A program made the position numbers and the translations under genes. 12,339 nt of DNA from Patescibacteria group bacterium (GTDB lineage Bacteria; Patescibacteriota; Patescibacteriia; 2-12-FULL-60-25). Below the pieces are notes generated by a model. That model did no database searches, was not told where the DNA came from, and worked only from the letters and a program-made list of their open reading frames with translations. Of this stretch, positions 7,581 through 12,165 are shown piece by piece (the first letter of the stretch is position 1; every line of letters begins with the position of its first letter). The DNA lies in assembly GCA_023229665.1 (NCBI GenBank), contig JALNYW010000011.1, positions 1 to 12,339 of the forward strand. The letters run 5' to 3'.

Positions 7581-7871
7581 TCACGCCGCTTTCTTCGCGC
7601 CCTTGCTGGGCTTCGCGAACTTGAGTTGAATCTTCCCGACAGGGAACGGCTCCCCCGACTTGCGACACGCCTTGATGAACTCCCGCTCCTCGTAATTCGG
7701 CACCCCGAATGTCACATGAAGCTCCGTCAGGCGCGGGTTTGCGCGTCCCTTGAATTCTTTGCGCTTGACCTTGACGACGAGCTTCGGGGACAGATACTTC
7801 GTCGCCTTGACGGCACCGGAATCAAGAATCTTCGCCACCGAACAGGCTACGGCGTTGACGATATCCTTCAT
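7581..7871 (-). CDS. Small basic phage protein, 96 residues, unknown function
   Basis: The sequence starts MKDIVNAVACSVAKILDSG and has a very basic middle (SPKLVVKVKRKEFKGRANPR) followed by LTELHVTFGVPNYEEREFI and a lysine-rich tail. The hydrophobic and charged pattern suggests one helix and a small beta sheet; the LHVTFGVPN stretch resembles conserved segments of uncharacterised phage proteins. The ATG at 7871 overlaps the preceding TGA as ATGA, and GGAAAGGGTGG lies upstream. An in-frame start 26 codons further upstream would overlap the previous gene and is less likely. Basic charge suggests nucleic acid or head contact, but nothing specific is seen. Confidence 0.78.
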   Translation of the reverse strand: MKDIVNAVACSVAKILDSGAVKATKYLSPKLVVKVKRKEFKGRANPRLTELHVTFGVPNYEEREFIKACRKSGEPFPVGKIQLKFAKPSKGAKKAA

Positions 7872-8074
7872 CGCGCCACCACCCTTTCCAGAAATTTTTT
7901 CGCGCTGTACGCCGCCCTGAAGATAAACCCCGGGTCGTGATGCTCGCATCTCGCGCCGTCCGACTCATACACGCCCACATTGCGCTTCGCGCAGACCCCC
8001 GAATCCTTGAACGGCGGGGCATCACGCCTGAAATGCACACACCCGTGACATGAGAGCGAAGGGCCAAGCACCAT
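7868..8074 (-). CDS. Small cysteine-containing protein, possible zinc binder, 68 residues
   Basis: Cysteines sit at 9, 12, 28 and 43, with histidines at 14, 45 and 46 (SCHGCVHF, GVCAKRN, RCEHHDPGF). Four cysteines spaced this way could bind one zinc ion. Small proteins with a CxxC-x-F start and an R-C-E-x-H-D-P end occur in phages, where they are annotated only as hypothetical. The ATG at 8074 shares one base with the stop of the preceding gene (TGATG); the GTG one codon earlier is also possible. The 3' end overlaps the next ATG by four bases. The tight packing supports a real gene despite its size. Confidence 0.72.
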   Translation of the reverse strand: MVLGPSLSCHGCVHFRRDAPPFKDSGVCAKRNVGVYESDGARCEHHDPGFIFRAAYSAKKFLERVVAR

Positions 8075-8292
8075 CACTCGGCCTTCGTGAAGTCCAGATA
8101 GAACTTCTGGCCCGGCTGGAAGAACCCGAGAAGCGCAGGGTTCGAGACGGTCAACTGCGCGTCCCCCGCTGGCGTTGCCTGCGCGAAAGAATTATCCTCG
8201 GGCGTACCGGTGTAGACGCAATTGAGTTTCACCTGATCCTGACCGACCCATTTCGTGACGCTCGTGACCTCCATCTTCGCACGCACCATCAT
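8074..8292 (-). CDS. Conserved small phage protein ending in DFTKAE, 72 residues
   Basis: The product reads MMVRAKMEVTSVTKWVGQDQ, then a middle with CVYTGTPEDNSFAQATPAGD, and ends with NPALLGFFQPGQKFYLDFTKAE. This layout (K-x-x-V-x-S-V-T, S-x-E-D-x-S-F-x-x-A-T-P, G-x-x-x-Y-x-D-F-T-x-A-E) matches a widespread family of small phage proteins with a predicted all-beta fold and no established function. The ATG at 8292 follows AGGGGGTG. An ATG 16 codons upstream has no ribosome binding site and adds residues that do not fit. It is the first gene after the AT-rich island and may be transcribed from there. Confidence 0.85.
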   Translation of the reverse strand: MMVRAKMEVTSVTKWVGQDQVKLNCVYTGTPEDNSFAQATPAGDAQLTVSNPALLGFFQPGQKFYLDFTKAE

Positions 8293-8304
8293 CACACACC
8301 CCCT

Positions 8305-8373
8305 GAAATTCTTGAATTTGGATGTAGTGCAAATCGACATACACCGAGAAATTCTACGGCGCGATGTAGTGCA
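8305..8373. repeat. Bipartite direct repeat, GAAATTCT and GATGTAGTGCA
   Basis: GAAATTCT is followed after 8 bases by GATGTAGTGCA (8305-8312, 8321-8331), and the same pair recurs with a 7-base spacer (8348-8355, 8363-8373). Start-to-start distances are 43 and 42 bases. The first copy ends just upstream of the start at 8292. It could be a duplicated protein-binding site near a promoter. Confidence 0.65.
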
Positions 8374-8551
8374 GAACGCAGGGAAAGGGGATCCTGAAAA
8401 ATTTCACGCGCCCAAGAAGAGGACTTATGATTATAATTATTTTCCCTTCCGATGGCCCATCCCCCCAGGTGCCCGGACGAATCAGGCGAACCGAACCCGC
8501 AAAAGTCCAGTGTCCGGTAATATATATTATGTCCATAAACCGATGTTTGGG

Positions 8552-8608
8552 ATTGATAAGTAATGGGAATCAATGGGGAATTGATATGATAATGAATCAC
8601 CAATCAAT
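8552..8608. repeat. Cluster of ATTGAT / ATCAAT half-sites
   Basis: ATTGAT at 8552-8557 and 8580-8585 and ATCAAT at 8569-8574 and 8603-8608 alternate in orientation. The middle pair forms a 6-base palindrome with 5-base spacing, and the outer pair extends to GGGATTGAT / ATCAATCCC (8549-8557, 8603-8611). It may be an operator for a dimeric regulator. Confidence 0.45.
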
Positions 8609-8622
8609 CCCCCGTTTGATTA

Positions 8623-9210
8623 TTATATTCCATCCGATATAAAACCTTGACCCTCATCGGTATCCCCTTGTTTCGATGGCGAAATGTCCAGGATCGGCAC
8701 AGGATCGGGCGCCGACGGACCATACTGGCCCAGGTTCACGGTAACGAACGAGATGGACGGTCCGGAACTGGACTCCGAGCGTTTCGGGTGCGACCGATCC
8801 AGTACCGTTTCGGCAGCACGGAGCACCGTGGAATCTTTTATTTCCTTTATTTCTCCAAAGGTTACGCCACGCATTAATTTATCAACGACACCGGCCGCCC
8901 GGTTGATTCTTTTCTCCGTGAGGAAACCCATTGAGACGCCGGATTCCGCCGCTTTTCTCTCGAAGGCCTTTAAATTCGCGTCGATAGTCTTACCCGTCGA
9001 TAGTGCATAACCGAGCGTTTTAGCCGCTTGTTCGATAGTGAACCCTTGTTCGCGAAGTAACCGAAACGCCGCATATTTCTCACTTATTTCAGGGGATTCA
9101 TACCACCGCGGCCGACGAGCTACGCGGCCCGTGTCTGGCGATCCGCTTCGAAGGGGAGGGGAATTTAATCCAGGGGAGTTATTCTCGGCAAGGTTTGTAG
9201 CCGTTTCCAT
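8623..9210 (-). CDS. Probable terminase small subunit (DNA-recognition protein)
   Basis: The 195-residue product has a polar, probably disordered N-terminus, then a predicted helix-turn-helix (REQGFTIEQAAKTLGYALST, about 53-72) and a helical region with IKDSTVLRAAETVLDRSHP. The order of a helix-turn-helix and a later A-A-x-T-V-L-D-R segment is common in phage small terminase subunits, which bind the packaging site and recruit the large subunit. P22 places the small terminase upstream of the large one. Here five small genes lie between them. The ATG at 9210 is favoured; a TTG at 9303 would add 31 basic residues. The ribosome binding site is weak at both. A transcription regulator is the main alternative. 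Confidence 0.65.
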   Translation of the reverse strand: METATNLAENNSPGLNSPPLRSGSPDTGRVARRPRWYESPEISEKYAAFRLLREQGFTIEQAAKTLGYALSTGKTIDANLKAFERKAAESGVSMGFLTEKRINRAAGVVDKLMRGVTFGEIKEIKDSTVLRAAETVLDRSHPKRSESSSGPSISFVTVNLGQYGPSAPDPVPILDISPSKQGDTDEGQGFISDGI

Positions 9211-9309
9211 GCCGTCACGATGAAACTTTCGTTTCCCCGTGTCAAGTCTTTTTTTATAGCCCCTCGATTCAATCCGCACCGTCGGGCGCCGTTTGCCCGA
9301 CAATGGTTC

Positions 9310-9346
9310 ACTTTCTATTTCCCTTTCTCTTTCTCTTTCTCTGCTT
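9310..9346. repeat. Pyrimidine tract with TTTCTC repeats
   Basis: A run of almost only C and T (GA-rich on the minus strand) with three tandem TTTCTC units lies upstream of the small terminase gene, just before the repeat array. It could be bent or melt-prone DNA, or a protein-binding tract; its role is unknown. Confidence 0.6.
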
Positions 9347-9348
9347 CG

Positions 9349-9446
9349 GAGCGGGTATCTATGCGGGTATCGTTTATACTCTATTTATACCCGTATCTAT
9401 GCGGGCATCGGATGCGGGTATATATGCGGGTATGCGATGCGGGTAT
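9349..9446. repeat. Phased array of ATGCGGGTAT repeats
   Basis: Copies lie at 9349-9358 (GAGCGGGTAT), 9361-9370, 9399-9408 (ATGCGGGCAT), 9412-9421, 9424-9433 and 9437-9446, with an inverted variant ATACCCGTAT at 9387-9396. A degenerate inverted copy (ATACTCTAT) lies near 9376-9384. Start distances alternate 12 and 13 bases, and the one gap of 26 is twice 13. Such iterated sites bind replication initiators, repressors or small terminase. The units are too short for a CRISPR array. Confidence 0.85.
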
Positions 9447-9662
9447 CCTCAACCCCTGGAATTCTATACTTTCAAGGATTATTCCTCGGAATTCTTATAA
9501 CATCAGGATTAAATAACCTCAATATTCCCCTTAAATCTTTTAATCTTATAAGTACCTGATTTCATTCATTTCATGGTATATCTACCAAACAATTCTTGTT
9601 ACATGGTAATTCCTGCCGTTTATATCTACCTGTATTTATTGGTGTATTTATACCCACGTTTC

Positions 9663-9677
9663 TGGCACGGTGTATGC
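9663..9677 (+). promoter_or_regulatory. Sigma54-type promoter-like site upstream of the plus-strand operon
   Basis: TGGCACG (9663-9669) is followed by GTGT and ATGC (9674-9677). The essential GG (9664-9665) and GC (9676-9677) are separated by exactly 10 bases as in -24/-12 promoters. A start near 9689 would leave a short leader ending in the AAGGAGGGG of the first gene. No activator-binding site was identified, and a match by chance is possible. Confidence 0.35.
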
Positions 9678-9726
9678 TTTGTATATAGGCATGGTTCGAA
9701 TAAATCCCGCAAGGAGGGGAAACAAG

Positions 9727-9846
9727 ATGAAAATGCACGACTGTGCGAGCATGGAGGGGGAATTCGGCGCCCGGTTTTTTGGCGTCCCCGTCTCGGCCGT
9801 CAGCGCGATTCTGCACGACAACCGGATTCTGGACTCGGAGAATTAA
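9727..9846 (+). CDS. 39-residue peptide with helix-turn-helix-like segment
   Basis: The sequence begins MKMHDCASMEGEFGARFFG and continues VPVSAVSAILHDNRIL. The pattern F-G-A-R-F-F-G-V-x-x-S-A-V-S-x-I resembles the second and third helices of small phage repressors and homing-endonuclease DNA-binding modules, in which a G-V-S turn sits between helices. The peptide is short for a full domain, so it could work only as a dimer or as a leader. It has the strongest ribosome binding site in the operon (AAGGAGGGG, 7 bases before the ATG), and as the first gene it probably sets translation of those behind it. Only 4 bases separate it from the next start. No homologue is recognised. Confidence 0.7.
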   Translation: MKMHDCASMEGEFGARFFGVPVSAVSAILHDNRILDSEN

Positions 9847-9850
9847 CCCC

Positions 9851-9970
9851 ATGAAACCCCGCATCCTCGGAAAGTTTTTCTCACGGTCCCACGGTTGCCT
9901 TATGGCCCTTGTTTTCGCCTTTGGCCTGGTGTACCTACTCCCCGCGAATCTCGCGGACCAGAAAGGATGA
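9851..9970 (+). CDS. 39-residue single-pass membrane peptide
   Basis: A basic N-terminus (MKPRILGKFFSRSHG) is followed by a hydrophobic stretch CLMALVFAFGLVYLLPA at about 16-32 and a short polar tail. This fits one transmembrane helix with the N-terminus inside the cell. Cysteine 16 lies at the start of the helix. It does not read as a standard lipobox. GGAG lies 10 bases before the ATG, partly inside the preceding gene. Small membrane peptides in phage early operons can act in lysis timing or superinfection exclusion, but nothing here decides between them. The stop is 4 bases before the next start, so the pair is likely co-translated. Confidence 0.7.
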   Translation: MKPRILGKFFSRSHGCLMALVFAFGLVYLLPANLADQKG

Positions 9971-9974
9971 TGAA

Positions 9975-10505
9975 ATGTTAATCATGGGCGGATTCATCGC
10001 GGTACGCGAAAACGATGAGCACGAATGGCCGGGGTACTATTCGGCAAAGAAAAAGGGATACCGGACGCCGGAAGAAAAAGCACGGGACGAGGCACGATTC
10101 CCGAAAAAGAAAGGACTCCGCACGCCCGAGGAAAAGGCACGCGACAGCGAAGAAGTAAAGCGCCGACACAGCACGAAATCAACACGGAATGAACCGCCCA
10201 TGCCTTACAACTTGGACGAGGACCGGCGCCGACAATACGAGAAGGCGCCGCCATTGTCCCGGTGCCGTTGTGGTACATGGACGACGGACCGCCCATGCCA
10301 GGATTGCCGCCTGATGACCGCCGAGGAATACGCCGAGACGGTAAAGCATAAAAACACCCGAGCGATAGAAGATCAACGCATGGCATACGGCAACACCGAG
10401 CGCCTGATGACGTACTTTAACCGCGGGGAAGTTGACCTGGTAGACCTGATCGAAAAATACATCCCGCCGCCGATCCTGGACGGCCGAGAGAGTGAGGAAA
10501 ATTAA
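9975..10505 (+). CDS. 176-residue protein with duplicated motif and zinc-ribbon-like cysteines
   Basis: The N-terminal half has two copies of KKKG-x-RTPEEKARD (residues 25-38 and 44-57), both lysine-rich. The two copies differ in eight synonymous codon positions and one amino acid (Y versus L), so selection has kept the protein repeat. Cysteines 97, 99, 108 and 111 (CRCG, then CQDC) could bind zinc. The C-terminal part is helical and acidic and ends in IPPPILDG. The ATG at 9975 has AAAGGA upstream, and its TAA overlaps the next ATG by one base. No family is recognised. A nucleic-acid-binding role is possible from the repeats and cysteines. Confidence 0.82.
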   Translation: MLIMGGFIAVRENDEHEWPGYYSAKKKGYRTPEEKARDEARFPKKKGLRTPEEKARDSEEVKRRHSTKSTRNEPPMPYNLDEDRRRQYEKAPPLSRCRCGTWTTDRPCQDCRLMTAEEYAETVKHKNTRAIEDQRMAYGNTERLMTYFNRGEVDLVDLIEKYIPPPILDGRESEEN

Positions 10506-10672
10506 TGCCACGCTCTGAAGTATGCTCCACCTGTGGCGAAGTCTCGACCTGTACGGTCCGCGAGATTTGCCCAGACTGCAACGCTCCATTTTCACCCGAA
10601 GCAAATATCTGCAAAAAAGCACCGGCCGAGTGCCAGACGTGCAAAAAATGCGAGAGGGAGCCGACCCCGTGA
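10505..10672 (+). CDS. 55-residue protein with nine cysteines
   Basis: This short gene encodes nine cysteines at residues 7, 10, 16, 22, 25, 36, 43, 46 and 49, with CSTC, CPDC and CQTCKKC motifs. The CxxC pairs suggest binding of one or two zinc ions. Its ATG overlaps the previous stop as TAATG, and its stop overlaps the next GTG by four bases (GTGA). No strong ribosome binding site is needed if translation is coupled. A gene this short is easily missed in annotation. The overlaps at both ends argue that it is real. Function is unknown; a small zinc-ribbon adaptor or host-takeover factor are candidates. Confidence 0.75.
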   Translation: MPRSEVCSTCGEVSTCTVREICPDCNAPFSPEANICKKAPAECQTCKKCEREPTP

Positions 10673-10851
10673 CCACCATTTTCGCCCCGAAGGTTGTCCC
10701 TTGCGACTCGACCGGCCGCCGCGGGATCGTGTATCGCATCTGGTACTGGAACCCGCACGGGAAAAGTTGTTTCACGCGAGGTTGTTACAGCACGGAGACG
10801 AACGCGCAGAAAAAGCTCAACGAATTAAAAGAGAAAGGGGAAATTCGATGA
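10669..10851 (+). CDS. 60-residue protein of unknown function
   Basis: The product begins MTTIFAPKVVPCDSTGRRG and has a compact aromatic core VYRIWYWNPHG followed by SCFTRGCYSTE and a lysine-rich helix. Cysteines at 12, 34 and 39 are not arranged as a clear zinc site. The GTG start at 10669 overlaps the preceding TGA, and GAGGGAG lies about 8 bases upstream. The end overlaps the next ATG as ATGA. Longer readings upstream would run through the nine-cysteine gene. The beta-strand-like core then helix resembles small nucleic-acid-binding folds, which is weak evidence. Confidence 0.75.
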   Translation: MTTIFAPKVVPCDSTGRRGIVYRIWYWNPHGKSCFTRGCYSTETNAQKKLNELKEKGEIR

Positions 10852-11096
10852 GGGAACGGCACCGACAACTCTTGATCCTCGCCGCACTCGTCGTGTTTCT
10901 CGTCTGGATTGCGATGTACACGCACGCCGTCAGCATCGAGGAACGCGCAACCGTGAGCCGCGGATTCGTTGTGGACAACTCCGGCGAAATCGTGGAGATT
11001 CATTCAAGAGTTTGGGAACTCGGCAAGGGATACCGGCCCGCAACGCAGGAGGAGGAAGAATTCGAGGCGGACCGCGTGGAAGGAGCGCAGCGGTGA
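10848..11096 (+). CDS. 82-residue membrane-anchored protein
   Basis: A short basic start (MRERHRQ) is followed by a hydrophobic segment LLILAALVVFLVWIAMYT at about 8-25, probably one transmembrane helix with the N-terminus in the cytoplasm. The remaining 55 residues are polar and end in a run of glutamates (EEEEFEADRVEG). The arrangement suggests a soluble tail outside the membrane or an uncleaved signal anchor. No catalytic motif is visible. The ATG overlaps the previous TGA as ATGA. The stop overlaps the next GTG as GTGA. It is the second membrane-type product in this operon. Confidence 0.8.
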   Translation: MRERHRQLLILAALVVFLVWIAMYTHAVSIEERATVSRGFVVDNSGEIVEIHSRVWELGKGYRPATQEEEEFEADRVEGAQR

Positions 11097-11314
11097 GTGC
11101 AGACGAAAAGAAAGAAAAAGTCGTGACATTCTCGGGAATCGCCGACCCGAAATGTAAGTGTACGCCGGAAAAACTTTGCCGAAGATGCAACCCCGAACCG
11201 ACCGGAAAATATGCGGCCATCATTCACCAAACCCCGGAGAGATTCCGCGGAAAGTTCCGGGAACCGTTTGCGGACGCCGTGAGAAAAAATAACGGTAAAG
11301 GAGGCGCAAGGTGA
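11093..11314 (+). CDS. 73-residue protein with four-cysteine motif
   Basis: Cysteines 21, 23, 29 and 32 (CKCTPEKLCRRC) form a compact CxC-x5-CxxC cluster that could bind zinc, and the rest is basic with a helical C-terminus (PERFRGKFREPFADAVRKNN). The GTG start has AAGGAG about 8 bases upstream and overlaps the preceding TGA. Its TGA overlaps the next GTG by four bases. The CxC-CxxC order is like that in the 176-residue protein of the same operon, which may reflect relation or convergent design. No family is recognised. Confidence 0.78.
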   Translation: MSADEKKEKVVTFSGIADPKCKCTPEKLCRRCNPEPTGKYAAIIHQTPERFRGKFREPFADAVRKNNGKGGAR

Positions 11315-11631
11315 AGCAAGAGAAGCCGCAATTTAAGAATATCGTGCTACAGGAAGGCGACGGGTCGCTCCAAGCGTTCGAGTCCAGAGCGGAAGGGACC
11401 AACATCATCCTCCTAGTGCTGCAAGAGGAGAAAAGCGATATGGCGAAGGTGATGATCCGATCCGCCTTCACCGCGCACGCAGGGGCCGTACTAGTGCATC
11501 AATTCCTGAAAGATAATCCTATCGTGGCGCAGGAACTGGCCGCGGTTGCGATGGCCGACATGATCGAAATGGTCCGCGAAGCGGCCGTCAAGGATGCGCT
11601 GTCTCCCGACGGGAAAGGGGGATTAAATTGA
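11311..11631 (+). CDS. 106-residue helical protein of unknown function
   Basis: The protein starts with a short beta-rich part (KNIVLQEGDGSLQAFESR, then TNIILLVLQEE) and continues as alanine-rich helices (FTAHAGAVLVHQFLKDNPIV, then QELAAVAMADMIEMVREAAV). No cysteine, signal peptide or catalytic motif is seen. The GTG start at 11311 has AAAGGAGG just upstream, one of the best sites in the operon, so the gene may also be translated independently. The stop overlaps the next TTG start by three bases. The function is not recognised. Confidence 0.82.
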   Translation: MKQEKPQFKNIVLQEGDGSLQAFESRAEGTNIILLVLQEEKSDMAKVMIRSAFTAHAGAVLVHQFLKDNPIVAQELAAVAMADMIEMVREAAVKDALSPDGKGGLN

Positions 11632-11954
11632 ACCGCTACGCCGTCAACCGAGCTTGCAAAAAATGCGGCGCCACGAACGCCAAGACCGAATTCCAAGACG
11701 CCACGCAGGCCCTGCTCGGCCGCGAGGGTAAGTATCCGCTCATGAAAAGGGATTGCAAGCGATGCGGATACTCCTGGTACGAATGGCCGCTGGACGCGAA
11801 GGACCCCGGAGACGATTCGGAAGAAAAAGGGCGGCACATCGAAAGCACCGATTCGAACGCGATATGCCTGTGCGGTTTGAACCTCGTCCAGTCGGTATAC
11901 GACGCCGTGCTTTACGTCTGCCCGAGCGTGATCGAAAAGAAGGGAGCCGCGTGA
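11628..11954 (+). CDS. Zinc-ribbon protein, 108 residues
   Basis: Two pairs of cysteines, C10-x2-C13 and C43-x2-C46, with CKKCG and CKRCGYSWYEWPLD, form the pattern of a zinc ribbon. Further cysteines at 80, 82 and 98 (ICLCG, then VCPS) may form a second, partial site. Similar ribbons with R-x-C-x2-C-G-Y-x-W occur in many phage proteins without known function. The start is a TTG at 11628 overlapping the previous TGA, with GGGAAAGGGGG upstream. One base separates its TGA from the next ATG. Likely DNA- or protein-binding. Confidence 0.8.
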   Translation: MNRYAVNRACKKCGATNAKTEFQDATQALLGREGKYPLMKRDCKRCGYSWYEWPLDAKDPGDDSEEKGRHIESTDSNAICLCGLNLVQSVYDAVLYVCPSVIEKKGAA

Positions 11955-11955
11955 C

Positions 11956-12165
11956 ATGGGAACGATTCATACAATGGTCGGCGCCGCCGTGGAGTCTGCG
12001 AACAAGCAAGCGCGGAAGTTGTCGCTCAAGCACGGGCACACCGTCGCCATCGTGACCACGGACAAAAGCGGAGCGTTCCTCGCGTGGGCGACCGTTCCCC
12101 AGGACCTCGCGCCGAACGAAATGCTCGCCGGCAGGTGGAAGGACGGGGAGAGGGTGCAAGTATGA
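11956..12165 (+). CDS. 69-residue protein of unknown function
   Basis: The product has an N-terminal helix (MGTIHTMVGAAVESANKQAR) and a beta-rich part (TVAIVTTDKSGAFLAWATVP) followed by MLAGRWKDGERVQV. Nothing is diagnostic. The ATG lies one base after the previous TGA, with AAGGGAG about 9 bases upstream. Its end overlaps the following ATG as ATGA. A GTG at 11951 opens another frame but gives a short, arginine- and serine-rich shadow and is not favoured. Confidence 0.75.
   Translation: MGTIHTMVGAAVESANKQARKLSLKHGHTVAIVTTDKSGAFLAWATVPQDLAPNEMLAGRWKDGERVQV

Larger units (their letters stand above)
8293..8622. other. AT-rich intergenic island without a convincing gene
   Basis: This 330-base gap lies between the probable small terminase gene and the packaging operon. 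It has a bipartite direct repeat (8305-8331 and 8348-8373), a 12-base palindrome TAATATATATTA (8518-8529), four ATTGAT/ATCAAT sites in alternating orientation (8552-8608), and minus-strand TATAAT hexamers at 8430-8435 and 8622-8627 without good -35 partners. Short open frames here lack ribosome binding sites. It may hold a promoter and operators for the downstream minus-strand genes. Confidence 0.5.
9211..9726. promoter_or_regulatory. Divergent regulatory region between the two operons
   Basis: This 516-base gap separates the minus-strand packaging genes from the plus-strand operon. It holds a pyrimidine tract, the phased GCGGGTAT array, an 11-base repeat TATTTATACCC (9382-9392 and 9645-9655), a 10-base repeat TATATCTACC (9577-9586 and 9621-9630), GGAATTCT repeats (9458-9465 and 9488-9495), and promoter-like sites. 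AT-richness from about 9447 on is well above that of flanking genes. Promoters for both directions probably start here. A TTGTTA (9597-9602) with TTTATA 17 bases on could be a plus-strand sigma70 promoter. Confidence 0.65.

Noticed and set aside
8470..8520. A tRNA-like structure with GGTTCG on the minus strand
   Set aside because: No acceptor stem or proper T arm could be formed around it, and there is no matching anticodon arm; only a short CCGGAC/GTCCGG inverted repeat remains.
8292..8603. A 103-residue minus-strand open frame and a shorter one at 8354-8536 in the AT-rich island
   Set aside because: Neither has a ribosome binding site or a recognisable sequence, and the stretch is full of repeats and palindromes; kept as non-coding, though a small gene is not fully excluded.
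9224..9257. Intrinsic terminator (small hairpin then T-run) on the plus strand
   Set aside because: The GAAAC/GTTTC stem is weak and lies 15 bases from the T-run, and no plus-strand gene ends nearby.
9349..9446. CRISPR array
   Set aside because: The units are only 10 bases with 2-3 bases between them, far shorter than any repeat-spacer array, and one copy is inverted.
9293..9559. Plus-strand open frames across the repeat array
   Set aside because: Their translation is mostly the repeat itself and pyrimidine-tract Phe/Ser/Leu runs, with no ribosome binding site.
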